Shown piece by piece: positions 1 through 11,840 of a stretch of DNA of 48,512 nucleotides (positions within the stretch are counted from its first letter, which is position 1; each line of letters opens with the position of its first letter). Made by a program: the position numbers and the translations under genes. Under the pieces are notes generated by a model. The model was not told where the DNA came from, ran no database searches, and saw only the letters and a program-made list of their open reading frames with translations. This stretch comes from Haplomitrium mnioides (lineage: Eukaryota; Marchantiophyta; Haplomitriopsida; Calobryales), in the NCBI GenBank assembly GCA_049999725.1, contig JBNGIS010018210.1, positions 1 to 48,512 of the forward strand. The letters run 5' to 3'.

Positions 1-139
1 GATCCAAAGGTCTCAGTCAGCCTTAAGTGACTGGAAACGGTGAAAACGTGACAATACAACAATTATAGCTTCGATCTCTAGTAGGAACGATCTAGAATCC
101 TCGCAGATTGACCTGTATGCTTGCCCCTATGCTACGACA
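1..139 (+). repeat. 3' end of the 5' LTR
   Basis: A direct repeat of 5670-5808 with 11 mismatches by eye, mostly transitions. It is followed directly by the primer-binding region, as expected for the downstream edge of a 5' LTR. Confidence 0.85.
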
Positions 140-148
140 TGAACCCTT

Positions 149-167
149 TTGGCACTGTTGCCGGAGA
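149..167 (+). other. Degenerate primer-binding site
   Basis: TTGGCACTGTTGCCGGAGA lies about 10 bases after the LTR end. It closely resembles the TTGGCGCCGTTGCCGGGGA segment seen after LTRs of plant Tat/Ogre-type Ty3/gypsy elements; the differences are transitions. The assignment is by resemblance. Confidence 0.6.
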
Positions 168-743
168 TCTAGCTGTAATATTGTAGGTGAATGTTAAGAA
201 CCAGTGATACGCATTGTTATTAAAATCCATGTTCTTAGCATTCATTATGAATTAAAAAAATGATATAAAAATTAAAATTTGAAAAAAAATTGAAAATCAG
301 TAAACAGATGTGGGAGAGGATTCTGGAACCTTTAGAATAGCAAGGGCATGTGAATGCTTGAACTTTTTGAGGAGGACAAAGAGAGGCAAAGGAGAGACAA
401 AGAGGTAAGGCTGGAGAAGAGAGGGGAGTTTAAATTGAAGTCTAAAGAGGTAGGGGCTAGTGGTAGCAGAGAAGGTCTAGCAGAGTGAACCGCGCAACCT
501 TGTGACCCTCAGTCTCTACCCATTCCATTTCAGTGGATTGATATTACTCATCCAGGAGGGATCATAGGACTGACTTCTTTTCCCAAACCTAATCCATCTC
601 CTTCTTCTTCTCCATCTCCTTCTTCTGGAAACTCAGCCACATCTCATAGTACCTTATGTAGTGGACCTTTAGTTGTACCTGTAGCCACTGTACCTGGTGC
701 AGCCTTGAGAAGTGCAGTAGCCCATGTTGTTCTGTTTCCAGCC

Positions 744-1086
744 ATGGCTAATCTAGTTCCCCAGAACCTTAGAAGTAAATTGAAGTATCTAAACTTCAAG
801 GGGAAGGATGATGAAGATGTAAACACCTCGACAAAGGAATTTGAAAACATATCTGAGCTAATGGAGAGGCTTCAGATGCAGATCGATTGAGGATAGTAAA
901 GGCACTACTGAGGAAGCAGGCCTTGGAGTAGTACACCAATCTACCAGCACCGCCAAATACGTGGGTCCAATTGAAAACAGAACTAATTGCAGAATTCAGA
1001 AGGGCAACTTTTGCAAAGAAAGCTCTGAAGAAATTGGCCCATGTTCACAAAAAGAAGAATGAGTCAGTGCGGCGGTACCCGGGTTA
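744..1086 (+). pseudogene. Retrotransposon gag fragment (capsid region), broken
   Basis: The start at 744 reads MANLVPQNLRSKLKYLNFKG and runs to a TGA at 888. The reading then continues one frame over from 890: RIVKALLRKQALE, a TAG where the family has Trp, then YTNLPAPPNTWVQLKTELIA, EFRRATFAKKALKKL and a stop at 1084. The order ALEWY, W..LK..., F...F matches the retrotransposon gag (UBN2/Retrotrans_gag type) capsid domain. One frameshift and at least two nonsense codons make it non-functional. The region after 1086 jumps almost at once to the purine tract, so the rest of gag and all of pol are missing. Confidence 0.75.
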
Positions 1087-1128
1087 AGAAATATACCCGA
1101 CGCTAGGCTTGCAAGGTCGCTGCGCAGT

Positions 1129-1143
1129 GGAGGAGGGGGCTAA
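1129..1143 (+). other. Candidate polypurine tract before the 3' LTR
   Basis: GGAGGAGGGGGCTAA stands directly before TGTGGTGACAC. A purine run followed by TG is what primes plus-strand synthesis at the 3' LTR border. The matching 5' LTR start lies outside the window, so the boundary is inferred. Confidence 0.45.
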
Positions 1144-2439
1144 TGTGGTGACACACTCCTGGTCTTCAGAAGGAAAAATCGATTAAACGCTCCATTGCAA
1201 CAGTGTGACCAGCTACAGAAGGGTGCATACTCTATCTTATTGGTGATTCTGGGGATATAAGAGGAAGCTGACAATCAAGAGGTGTGACCTTCAATAGATG
1301 ACAAGAATGCTATTGGACATAATTGCCTTATCGAGATATTGAGTGTTGAGTTAAGAAGATTCTAGAAGGTCCAACAACGGTGTTCAAGTTGTATCGAGGA
1401 CTTTGTTCATTCTTTGCCTTTCTTTGGAGGATAATATTTTTATATGGTCTGACAAAGACCGACGGACCGATTAAGGCTGAGGTTGGAAATCTAGGATGGG
1501 GCCAAAGGAAGCCCATCACAATTAAAAATATATAAAAATAAAAATAAATAAAATGAAAAAAAATACAGAGTTCTACTTCTGATTTTAAAATCAGAGTAGG
1601 GTAATAAAATAATAGAATAATAATAAAAATAAAATAAAATGATGTAATGTAATAGTAGGATAGAATAGTAGGATAATATGTTAAAATAAAAAGAATAGAA
1701 TAATAGGCTATGTTTTGATTATGAGTGTAGGAAAGTTGGGGAAAATCTAAAAAGAATAAAAGTAAAGAAATAAAAATAAAATAATAAAACAAAACTAACC
1801 TATTGTGAGGGGCCAAGCCAAGCCCACTAGCCCACTATTCTACTAAAGACTATATCTAACTCGAAGGATATTGTGCCCTAGGGTAGTAAGCCCTGAACTA
1901 GCTCTGTCTAGGAGCAAGTAAGGGATAAGCGGTGGCCTACACCCATAAAGGGCTGCCTCTCGAAAGAAGGAGGGTGTCTAATCAATATATATTACATTTG
2001 GCTCCGTGGGAAGCACTTATGGGATATTTGGAGGTACTTGAGAAGACGACCTACGAAGCATTCGTGAGGGAGAGCACCTTTTGTTTTGATTAAGATTGAT
2101 AACTAGTGTTGATAAATATTTGCAAAGTGCTAGACTCGAAGAGACTGTAGCATTTCACCATGGATCAAGGAATAGGTCACACAAGAGAAGCGAATGTAAT
2201 GCTCGCTTTGTTGGGTTGAATCTATTTGTTGTTAGGAATGTATGTTGTTCTGAAACAACATTTTGCTTGCGTATCTAGTGGTGAGATGAAGTTCAAAGAA
2301 TATCCTCAAGTTGGAGACACATCTTAGTTTAAATATAATTAGGAGCTGTGACGAAATTAAGTGAGAGCATGAAGAATATCGAGGAGAACTTTGATTAGGC
2401 TCTTGGATTTGAATATAAGAGTGAATATCATGATGGAAA

Positions 2440-3420
2440 AAGAAGCCATGATGCGATGAAGAAATGTGTTGCGCTGCAGGCTCCTGCTGTGGAAGAAACG
2501 CCCTACTGCAAAGAATCGATTGGAGGATTCAGGTGCATTACGGAAAGGCTAAGAAAGAGCTGTGAAAAATTGAGAATTTGAAGGGAAAATGCCTAGTTGA
2601 AGGAGAATCGATCAGCAGTGAGGAATTGTTCTGCTGCGAGGAAACGACCAGACATGAATCTTTGTGAAGATCTCTTGCAAAGAATCAGATGTCTTTTGAA
2701 GAATGGAGGCTCCTGTGATAAAGGAAGTTCTGCGAGGAAGGGACCTGTGGCGAATTGACATAGGAATAAGCTGCGTTAGAGGAGGCCTGTTGCGATGAAG
2801 AACTTCCTTTGCTAAGAATCAAATGTGGAGGACGATCTCTGTGTGAGGATCAGCTGTGACGAAGTGTCCAGTGGAAGAGATTGTTCTGTGAGGAAGAGAC
2901 CGTCTTGCGAGGAAAGAGGGCCCTGTGATGGAGCAATCAGCTGCGTTGAAGGTTGGTGCGAATTGACTCCCCGTGAGGATTAACCCCTACGAAATAAGAA
3001 TAACGAGAAGCCTGCGCTAAATCGAAGGAAAAGAAGGCCTGTTGCGAGTATTGGCCTGCGATGAATGCGATGAATCTCCCTAATGTGAAAGAAGAAGCCC
3101 TGCGATGAGAAGATCCAGCTTCAAGAGCTTTGATGAAGATCTCTGTGGATGTCCATGCGAAAACCGATCAACGGCGATGAATGATGCAACAAGAGAATGC
3201 TGTGCGGATCTATTTGAACAAGAATGAGGAGTCAATCAGCCCAGCATTGAAGGATTCTATTATGTTGAAGCAAAATGTGAAAGAAGAGCTGTGCAATGAG
3301 AAGACCTTGCTACGTTGAAGTGAGATGCAAGACGACCCTGTACGAGACCCTGATGCGAAAATGCTATGAGCAGAAATAAAATCGATTAAAAATGGAAGCG
3401 ATCGTTTGCGACAAGAGAAT
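2440..3420 (+). repeat. Purine-rich degenerate short repeats
   Basis: About 1 kb in which motifs such as CTGCGATGAAGA, CTGTGAGGAAGAGA and TGCGAGGAAG recur at irregular spacing with very few pyrimidine runs. No open frame or gene family is recognisable. It looks like decayed minisatellite inside the LTR. Confidence 0.6.
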
Positions 3421-3436
3421 GTGATGCGCGGATTTG

Positions 3437-3588
3437 TTTGAACAAGGATGAGGGATTGAATTTCAAAAGAAGCTATATATAGTTCCTATAACGAACTATT
3501 TGGAAAGTTAGTTTTGAACAAGGATGAGAAATTGAATTTCAAAAGAAGCTATATATAGTTCCTATAACGAACTATTTGGAAAGTTAGT
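3437..3588 (+). repeat. 76-bp tandem duplication
   Basis: Units 3437-3512 and 3513-3588 agree except for two adjacent bases (GG against AA near 3452 and 3529). The near identity implies a duplication much younger than the surrounding repeats. Confidence 0.9.
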
Positions 3589-3720
3589 TTCAAAGGAGTG
3601 TATGAAGGGTTCTTATATTAAGCAAACTATGGATTTAGTGAAGAAGGAGCCTAGGTGTAGTTCCTATATCGATCTATTCAGACAGTTAGTGCGAATGAGT
3701 TGATGAGCTGATCCGAAGCG

Positions 3721-3960
3721 TGAGGTCCATGGGAGTCCGAAGAATGGATCGGAAGAGGACATGAGGTCCATGGGAGTCCGAAGAATGGATCGGAAGAGGA
3801 CATCCGAAGAACGGATCGGAAGAGGCACATCTGAAAAACAGATCAGAAGAGCACATCCAAAAAATGGAGTGGAAGACAGGAGTCTGAATAATGGATCGGA
3901 AGACATGCATCCGAAAATCAGATCGGAGGAGAAAAATCCGAAGATCGGATCAGAGGATTG
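3721..3960 (+). repeat. 41-bp exact duplication followed by ~25-bp degenerate repeats
   Basis: 3721-3761 and 3762-3802 are identical. They lead into five or six degenerate copies of a unit like CATCCGAAGAACGGATCGGA up to about 3960. Each unit contains a short inverted element (CCGA...TCGG). The open frames across this stretch are repeat artefacts. Confidence 0.85.
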
Positions 3961-4367
3961 CCTCGAGCGAAGAAAAGGAGGATCATAAATAACTAGCCGA
4001 AGGGGTGATTTGTCGAAGATTTAGAGTGGTTGGGAAGAAGGCAGTGATTGTGAAAGTTTGACATTTATATGCTGAAAATTCGAAAAAGAAGCTCAAGGTG
4101 TTGTTCTTACATCAAGCTTTTTGACGAGTTAGTGAAAAGAGAGCCTCGGGCGTCATTCTTACAACAAGCTTTTCGATGAGTTAACTTAAAAGAGGGCTTA
4201 TGCATTGTTCTTATACAAAGTTAGTTCCAAAGTAAGATGTGAGTAGTTCTTATAAAAAATGATTTGAGGAGTTAGTGAAAATGGAGAGTGGAAGGAGTTC
4301 CTACATCGAGTTAGTAAAGGAAAGGAAGCTTTGGAAGGTTCTTATAAAGAGCATAGAAACAGTTGGA

Positions 4368-4391
4368 GGGGGGGCGGGGGGGGGGGGGGGG
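4368..4391 (+). repeat. G homopolymer (7 G, C, 16 G)
   Basis: Twenty-three of 24 bases are G. It could form G-quadruplex structure, and it is also a place where read or assembly length errors are likely. Confidence 0.9.
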
Positions 4392-5808
4392 AGGAGACAA
4401 AGCATTCCCAATTGAATCCTATGAAGGTTGCTATAGAGGTTTTGCAGATCTAGGCTAGGTGAAATCAAGTGTAGGATTTAGTTAGAATGTTAGTTTTAAA
4501 GTAATTACCTATAAGTCAGTGTTTATATGACAGTTGATAGCAGTAGATAGAGGGTCTAGTTGTTGTGATTAGCTGTAAGTTGGATTAGTAGTGTAGCAGC
4601 TCAGATGAAGATAGTTAGAGGCAGCACAAGAGGTTCTTATATAGAGTGTTGGTTAGAAATCAGTTGAAGAGCAAGGGATAATTGTTGTTTGAGGAGTTAA
4701 TTTTCTTAGTGAGTGGATAGTGCAATAGAGAATTTGGAAGAGAGAGAGCTCTTATGTGTAAGAAAGGAAGAAAATTTGATGGAGAGCAGCCACTCACCTT
4801 TGCAATTCAGGAATTCCAGTATTGTTGGATCTGAATTGTGAATTGTGAATCTCTCAAGTAAAGGAATTTGAATTTTTATTTGAATTGGAAGGATGGGATG
4901 TCCCTTGGTGCTTGGAATGTATGATTGCTGAAAGGAGGGATGAACATCTGAATTATACATGTTTTGAGTAGAAGGAAAAGTTATGAGTGTGTTGTAGTCA
5001 GAAAGGAAGTGCCTTCTCTGAATTCAAAGAAGTGAGTAGGGATTCAGAATCTGTAGGACAGATTTCAGATCCAGTAGCCATGAATGTTGCAAGGAGGGGT
5101 ATCTTTGGACATTGCATGTGGGATTAAGAGTTTGTGCAATAGAGGATTAATCCTATTCATGTAGAAGTGGAGATCTAGTGAGTGAGTGTTCAAGATTTCA
5201 AAGAGAACTGTTGAACTTCTTGGCTGAGGGACAGCAAGATGAGGAGGAGTGACTTCCTGAGATTCTAGCTGAAAGATTACTTACAGAAATCTGCTTTTGT
5301 GTCTTAGTTTTAGAGGCTTCTATCCTTGTTGGAGCACAATTCAGATCTGCAGAAGGATTCATAGTGATGTGTATTGAAGTCAGGTCTCCCTACCAGTGGC
5401 TGGAGGAGCAATGCTGAGGAGAAAGGAGGCTGATGAAGGAGTGACATTGGTTGTGATTCAGCTGCAGTAGCAACCTTGAGGGCAGGAATGGAAGTGAGTA
5501 CCTGAAATCAAGAAGGGCTCTGCTTGTGTTATGAGAAGAGGCAAGTGAATGAGTGTCCGCTTATGAGTAAGGGTCTAAATTTCATCTACTATTGTTTGAG
5601 AGTTGTTTTCCTTGGGTTGTAGGTTGAGAAAGAGAGGAAGAGTGAGTGAGGACAGATTATCAGAAGGCTGATCCAAAGGTCTCAGTCAGCCTTAAGTGAC
5701 TGGAAACGGTGAAAACATGACAATACAACAATTATAGCTTCGATCCCTAGTAGGAACGATTCAGGATCCTTGCATATTGGCCTGTATGCTTGCCTCTGTG
5801 CTAGGACA

Positions 5809-8800
5809 ACAAGACATAAGAATTCTTTGTCAGGGCCAAAATCCAAACGGGTAAACACTTTACATGAAAATTCTTTGTCGAGAGTCCATCTTGATGAGAG
5901 CTTTGTGAAGAAAAAGCTCGATCCAATATCAATTTTGAAATTGAGGAAAATTTCATGTTGTCAAAATAATTATTTGTCATTGTGCAAGATAGATTTTTTT
6001 TTTAAATGTGAGTGAAACATATTTTTGACAAAGCATGAAGAATTGAGATATCACATTACAGTGGGAAATACCAATAAAAAACTTTGATATTGACAATCAA
6101 TTCACTCTGACAATCGATACCATTGTCTATAGAAGAGCCTTCAAATTAATATTATCACTAGGGAATGAAAGAATCCAAATGATTCAAAATCTCAAAAACA
6201 AAGATCCTAGAGGCATTTTTTATAACAGAGAATTATCGGCTAAAGAAGTATTCATGCGTAAATGGATGGACAGTTTTTTCTCAAGGACATTGTGAGAGAA
6301 TGCCCACTCACAAAAATTATAATTTGCTTTACAATTTTACAAAATGTGAAGTTTATGACTACTTCACAACTTTATTGATAGAGAAGATCCCAATTGCATT
6401 CTTAGTTTTTCTAGTTTTACAAAACATTGGAGAACTCATTTCCAAATGTTAAAATTCCAAAACGCAATAGATTTTCTATTTGTGAAACCTGCAAAGAAAT
6501 AAAATCATTGTGAGAAAAATCTATATTGGAGTCCGACAAAGGTAGCAAATTTCTTCTCTTTTGAAACCTACGATTATTATAATGCTCTTTTTATGAGAAA
6601 CAAAGCTTGGTTCTAGAGATCTTATAATCTCTCAACTTAGTCTAACAAGACATTGGTTGTGTTTAGCTGTTTCACAAGTGAGGCTAGAGTGATGTAAACC
6701 TTAGAAACTTGAGTTGTGAGGGTATATTCTATGCTTGCATAAGGTATGTTTCTTTTTGTTTGAGTCCAAAGCATGTTGAGAGTAAAGTACAGTGAGGAAA
6801 TTGCTCTCTTTGTTGGTTGTGACCTCAAGCTTGCATCGGGTTTTGCTATTGCTGCTTTCAATCCAAAGCCCCCGTCTAGATAGACAATATCAAGAATCAT
6901 TTATGTTGTTTGCAAACCCTATATGCGCATAGCTTTGTTCTTGTTTCTTTCAAATCCAGACAAGACAATAGTCAAAGCAAGCCAAGATATTGATGTTGTT
7001 GCTTTTGATCCTATACGCAGATAAGATCAGTTATTGTTTTTTTAAATCTTATGCAAGCATAGAGTCCAAGCTAGCATTGAAATTAAAATTCCAGTTTGCG
7101 ACCCGAAGGGCACAAATCTTGTTTTTCTCCTCTTAGAACTTTTGCTTATTTTAAGTCAAAGCCAATTACTTATTGTGAATATGATTTAGATTCTCCTACA
7201 TTTAAATAGTCTAAAGTACATTTTTAATTTACTTATTAAATTTTCACCTCTTCTAATCCAAACATTTGTTAAAGCTGCTTTGAATATTTTTAGCATCTTA
7301 GGTTATTTTTTGAAATTTGAAACATCACAACATGTTTTACTGAACTATTTTTATCTCTTTGGTGCTTTGTGATGATGGAATCAAATATAATCGCCAATTA
7401 TTTCTTCATTGTGACCAACAACTGAAAGAAAGAATAAAACTTACAAACCATTTAAGAAAATGGTATGCCGATGGTCAAAAGTACTTGGGTATTGTGATGG
7501 ATGGAATGGGTCAAAAGAAAATAACCATTCTCTACTGGCCTTCACCAATAAGAAAAACATTAATAAAGATTGTTTGATGGGTGTCATGTTATTAGTGTCT
7601 TAATATTCAATCATGCTATTTCTTTGATGGTCTTCTTAACCTACAAAAACTTGATAAGCAACTACAGTTTGATAGTTACGGTGCTCAATAGAATATTATG
7701 TGACTTTGAAAGGCTAATACCTCCCACTTTGTATCTTCACTTGGACAATACAACACAAGAGAATAAGAATTCTATCTTATTTGGATATCTTAGTCTTTTT
7801 ATTGCCAAATGTTTTTCAAAAAATCAAGGTTGGATTTTTCATGGTTGGCTATATTCATTATCAAATTGATCAAATGTTCAACACATTCTTGAAACGTTTC
7901 AAACATGTCAAAGCTTTGACAATTACAAGATTTAGCGAGGTACTATAGTTGTCTTATAATCCTAAACCATATGTAACTCTTTTGATAGAAACTTGGGATT
8001 TCAAATTGTTTTTACAACAATGTCCCTTTCTGGTTCAAAAGATACATGATGTTACCTTTAATCAACAATTCAAGTTCAAGTTGAGTGATTCAAAGGCAAA
8101 GATTTGGAGCAAACAATTTTCAATAGATGAGTTCTGGTTACCTCCGGATGGTATTTGTTAACTCAAGTGCTTAGCTAAAGTGGAAAGAGAACTTTTAAGT
8201 TCAATGTTGATTCCTCTCAAGACATATTCTGAAATCAAATGATCTCAAAAGGAAGAAAGTGAAGTTGACATAGAGAAAGTGGTCTTTGCAATAATGGACA
8301 AACAAGTGAGAAATGCTACAAGTTCTTTACAGATTATGATATTCAATGGTGGTCCATGAATGAATTTTTTCTTGCTCAACAAGATTGTGGCTTACATCCT
8401 TGAAAGAAAAAAGATAAGGACTCGAAGAAAAATTTACCTTTCTACCTTCACAACCAACAAATACTTGTAATGATTCTCATCAAAATGTTTGTTGAGGTTC
8501 TTAGTTTGATTCTCAATAGACGGAGAAAGATGTTCCAGTAGAACATATACTTTTTACATATAGAGCAATCTACATTGGAGCACCTAGACCGTAAGAATAG
8601 ACTGTTTCAAATCACACCAGAGAAGGGCACAATTTTGGCAACCTACATGAGGTGAAAGCCAAAATTTTTATTTGTGTTGTTGCATCACTCAATCCAAAGA
8701 TAGACCATTTTGGATTGCCAAAGTCCTTGAAGTTTTGTCATTTGATAAGGAAAAATTCCCAATCTAAAACAAATACGTGTTTAATGGTTTTCTTGTAAGG

Positions 8801-9127
8801 TTGAGTATGGATTTTCTAGACAATACTTTCTTGAAAAAATAGTAGCAACAAAAGGGAAATGCAAGTGTAAGTTATATATTGATGTACTTGATATAACACA
8901 AATCATAGATTTGTGTTTTGATTTTTTTTTCTCACTCAAAAAACCAATTGAGGAAAACCACTCTAGCTAGTGTTAAATCAAATCTATTTGAGTACAAAAG
9001 ACAAAAAGCAATCAATCTTGAAGTGTTTGAAAGAGATTCAATGAATGTTATTAATATTGAAAGAGACCGTATTAATCTTGATGAATCTTTCAAAGCTAAA
9101 TCCAAAGAAGTCGACACGAGTGACTAA
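5809..9127 (+). pseudogene. DUF7869-type transposase-like gene, copy A
   Basis: A colinear relative of the copies at 15000-15784, 23804-26260 and 35370-36903. In order it has: a Cys-containing N-terminal part (near 5950-5990); an exon at about 6085-6600 with KWMDSFF, then a TKHWRTHF segment; an intron-like AT-rich stretch (about 6600-7340) with weak GCGCAT-type repeats; QKYLGIVMDGMGQKK (7470-7520); LYLHLDNTTQENKNS (7733-7780); a decayed H.H..ID segment (near 7850); FWLPPDGIC (8135-8160); and a C-terminal exon ending at a TAA at 9125 that is conserved in copy F. DGM(D)Q, LDN..EN and HTH..ID are hallmarks I associate with DUF7869 proteins, which look like RNase-H-fold integrases/transposases. 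Many stops and frameshifts are present. A giant LTR element interrupts its 5' end at 5808. The family assignment is from memory of motifs and should be tested by profile search. Confidence 0.6.
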
Positions 9128-10408
9128 AGTCTTTAGGAACCTCATTGTTTATTGTGTGCTTTCAATTTATATTTCAATTTAAGTTTATTATTTTATAAAG
9201 TACTTCAGAATGTTATCAAGAAATTTATTAAATTTATATGCCACCTTGAACTTTGTAGTGTAAAACATTCCAAGTTCATTTCTACCTTCTGTGAATGAAA
9301 CTTAAAACATTTAATCATAAAGTTCATTTTGTTTGTGAAACTTCTTTTGATCCAAAATGTAATTATATTCTTTTCCTTTTTATTGCTTTCCAAAAGAGTT
9401 TGATGTTTTGGTATTGCTGAAGAGTTTGCCAAAATCGACTACTTTGTTCTTTGCTTGCAAGGTATTTGATGTAAAACTTGAAACCTTTTGCTTATTTTGA
9501 CTTTGTTTGAGAGCTTAATCTTAGATTTTGATTCAAAAAACCTAATCATAAGCAAGCCTAGAGTTTTATGTGGAAAACAGATCCTTAAGTGCTTTTAGAC
9601 TACAATCTAGATGACTCAAGCCTATAAATGCATAGAATTCGATGCGCAAGTCAAAACTTCATGCATGCAAAGACTATGCTACGGAACTTTAAACCTAGGT
9701 TTAGCCTAGTCTTTGTTGCCGAGTGTTCAGATGTTTTCTTACTATACTACAGTATTTATATTATCTTACTATAATATAATATAGACATTTTGTGTAGAAC
9801 TTAGAATCTACACCTCCCAAAGACTCTCTTGTAGAACTCAAAACCGTTTGTTTGGTAGAATCTAGTAAAAAACTTAGATATGTTGCTTGTTTATACTTTG
9901 AAGTAAATCTCCAAAGCCACTAGCCTTTTTGATTATGAACTATGACTCCTTTGCGTATATAATTCTCTGAATTATAAAAGATTTTTAATTGCTGAACTCT
10001 TATAAAATATGCCCACTTTAACCTTTCTATGCATAGTTTTCCAACTACAAAAGAAAGCTTCTTTCTTGCTTGAACTTGACAATAGAGCTCTTAAATCCAT
10101 GCAATGTTTCATTTTGTTGATTATTGTGCCTTAAGATTCCAAACTCATTCCCTTGACTTCTAGTTCGTTTGGGTTTTTTCCTCATGTTTTTTTTTCAATA
10201 AATAAGTTTATAAGAGCATCATATCTATGCGCGCATAGAGTTTGTGCAACCAAACTTATTTCAAAATAACTTATTTTGATGTATAATTCAATTTTTGGGC
10301 TTCAATGATAAATGATGTATAATCAATGATAAATGCAAGTTTCTTGTGAAAACATACAATAGTTTTTATACTTTTCATCAATTTCAAGATTTCAAATATT
10401 TTCATAAA
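9128..10408 (+). other. 3' flank of DUF7869 copy A; no gene
   Basis: AT-rich DNA colinear with 36904-38230 downstream of copy F. It includes TATGCGCGCATAGAG-type palindromes (near 9600-9700 and 10230). Homology to copy F stops at about 10408, some 220 bp before the terminal repeat, where a methyltransferase-gene fragment begins. The end of this element is therefore lost or rearranged. Confidence 0.6.
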
Positions 10409-10678
10409 AACTAGGAGTCTGCAATCTAGTGGTGTAGAGTTTGTTAGGAGACGATCACAATTTGGGTGAAGAGTCTCAATTCCAAAACGTGGAATGGATA
10501 ACTAGAGGCATATTTTCAATGTAGGAGAAGAACCTGGTTAAAGCCCAAAAGCCTAAATCCAAATATTCACTTAGAATGGAAGACATAAAGTGGATACCTT
10601 GGAGGTAATTTTAGGGTTTTCTTGACAAAATTAAAATTTCAGTTTTGAAAAGAGTGGAAGTTGGAGAGCTTTCACTTG
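10409..10678 (+). pseudogene. ParB-methyltransferase gene fragment H, left part
   Basis: An internally deleted stretch matching the plus-strand gene at 27247-31714. It carries pieces equivalent to about 28945-29020, then 29575-29620 (CATATTTTCAATGTAGGAG) and 29645-29735 (GAAGACATAAAGTGGATACC; GTGGAAGTTGGAGAGCTTTC). It breaks at 10678 at the terminal repeat of the outer element and resumes at 38448, so the outer element inserted into it. It encodes only part of the region following the ParB-like domain and is not functional. Confidence 0.65.
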
Positions 10679-10702
10679 AAACAATCACTACTTTAACTAA
10701 GA
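10679..10702 (+). repeat. Terminal inverted repeat, methyltransferase side
   Basis: AAACAATCACTACTTTAACT matches the methyltransferase-side ends at 20645 and (reverse complement) 32549 over the first ~30 bases and more loosely over the following ~200. It pairs with the opposite end at 38447. Confidence 0.65.
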
Positions 10703-11504
10703 ACCCCTACAGAGTTCTTGTTGTATTTTGCGTTGAATTTTTCAATTCAAAGATTATATTTTTTGATAGTTACAAAATTTTTCATCAAAAAAAAATTCCT
10801 CAACCTGAAACTTGCTTTATTCAGATACCTATTGTATTTTAGAAAAAATTTAATGCTCAATATTTGGTAAAAAGATATATTATATTATATTATAGTAAGA
10901 TAGGTAGACAAGAGAGAATTTTGAAAAAATATGATAAAGTTAAATAGTCATATTTTAATGTTTTCCTATAACTTTCATATTACCTTTAAGATACAGAATC
11001 CTTATTGAAGGGGTCAAAGTTGTCATGCTTACATTCTTTTAGGTTGTACCTATAAGAAATGTGAGCGATTGTTAAACTGAAACTTCTTGGTTTCACCAAA
11101 CCCTTCAATTGTAGTGTGTTGGACTCCTCTTGGACTTGACAATACACCACATTGAGTCCATCAACATAGGAATGTGAGTCTTGGTCTTGTTCTTTGGTTC
11201 TTCTTTCAGCTTGAGGGACAACAACGTCATTTTGCTACTTGGACTTCCTATCTCTGACTTTCTGACAATAGAGCAGAAAGGCAAGAGGGTAGAACACCAA
11301 GGTTGGGGCTTGGTTCTGATCTTTTGGGGCTTTTTTGGCCCCATATCTTTCTTTTCCCTTAGTAGCTACTGCCAATTTTTTTGGCAAACAACCTTTTGAG
11401 TGTTTTGTCACTTTGAAAAAACATGGAGAAGTATATTAGGAGAGAATTTGAAAACTAAAAACTTGAAGTCAAAAAGAAAGAAGAGGTAATATAAGCATGG
11501 AGAC

Positions 11505-11840
11505 TTGAGTTCAAGCACTCTTGGACTCAAAAGTCCATGTGTGCATGGACTCAAGAGTCCATGCGAGCATGGAATCTTAAGTCCATATGTGTAGTATGTA
11601 TTAAACCCATGTGCGCATAAACTCTTGAGCCCATACCCACATGGACTTCACAACCCTTGAGCGCAGAGACTTTAGAGTCCATGCGCTCATGGATTGTTGA
11701 GCCTATGTGCGTATAGACTTTAGAGTCTGGTCACACTTGGACTCAAGACTCCATGCGAGCATGGAATCTAGTCTATGCATGGGTTCAAGAGTCCATACGC
11801 GCATGGACTCTTCAATATCCATATGTGCATAAAAGGAAAT
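11505..11840 (-). repeat. 24-bp palindrome array, intron 2 of methyltransferase copy B
   Basis: About fourteen units of 24 bp, each with a core like GTCCATGCGAGCATGGAA or GTCCATACGCGCATGGAC plus a ~6-bp spacer. The same intron in copies D (22564-22722) and E (29990-30355) also carries such an array. It accounts for this gene-free stretch. Confidence 0.85.

Larger units (their letters stand above)
1..5808 (+). mobile_element. Giant-LTR retrotransposon, right-hand part (LARD-like)
   Basis: The first 139 bases recur at 5670-5808 with about 92% identity by eye, and both copies end in ACA. The window therefore opens inside the 5' LTR and the 3' LTR ends at 5808. Between them are a primer-binding-like site, a broken gag and a purine tract at 1129-1143, but no recognisable pol. 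A short internal region with LTRs of over 4 kb fits the LARD class of non-autonomous plant elements. The 3' boundary falls inside DUF7869 copy A, whose homology starts at 5809; ACAAG at 5809-5813 would be the 3' target duplication, but its partner lies outside the window. Superfamily Ty3/gypsy is inferred from gag and the primer site. Confidence 0.75.
1144..5808 (+). repeat. Putative 3' LTR of about 4.7 kb; no gene seen
   Basis: It begins TGT after the purine tract and ends ACA at 5808; the last 139 bases are confirmed by the 5' LTR copy. It holds an A-rich stretch (1500-1800), a long purine-rich block of imperfect short repeats, two exact tandem duplications, a G homopolymer, and repeated motifs like GTTCTTATATCGAG (for example 3655-3680, 4090-4340). 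The motif CCGAAGGGGTGATTTGTCGA near 4000 recurs in variant form in the solo LTR at 15977-20140 and suggests related families. A second primer-site-like string near 1990-2010 (TTTGGCTCCGTGGGAAG) could mean a further nested insertion. The left boundary is uncertain. Confidence 0.5.

Noticed and set aside
1328-1816. 162-codon minus frame with hydrophobic, membrane-like content
   Set aside because: It is the complement of an A-rich low-complexity tract; there is no family resemblance.
1990-2015. Second primer-binding-like string (TTTGGCTCCGTGGGAAG)
   Set aside because: Could mark another nested LTR element, but no LTR end or partner repeat was found next to it.
3664-3988. Three overlapping frames around the 3721-3960 repeats
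   Set aside because: Repeat-driven; periodic GATCGGAAGAGG units explain the open frames.
6637-6900. 87-codon minus frame with MLWTQTKRNIPYASIEYTL
   Set aside because: Lies antisense in the intron of DUF7869 copy A, with no conserved counterpart in copy C.
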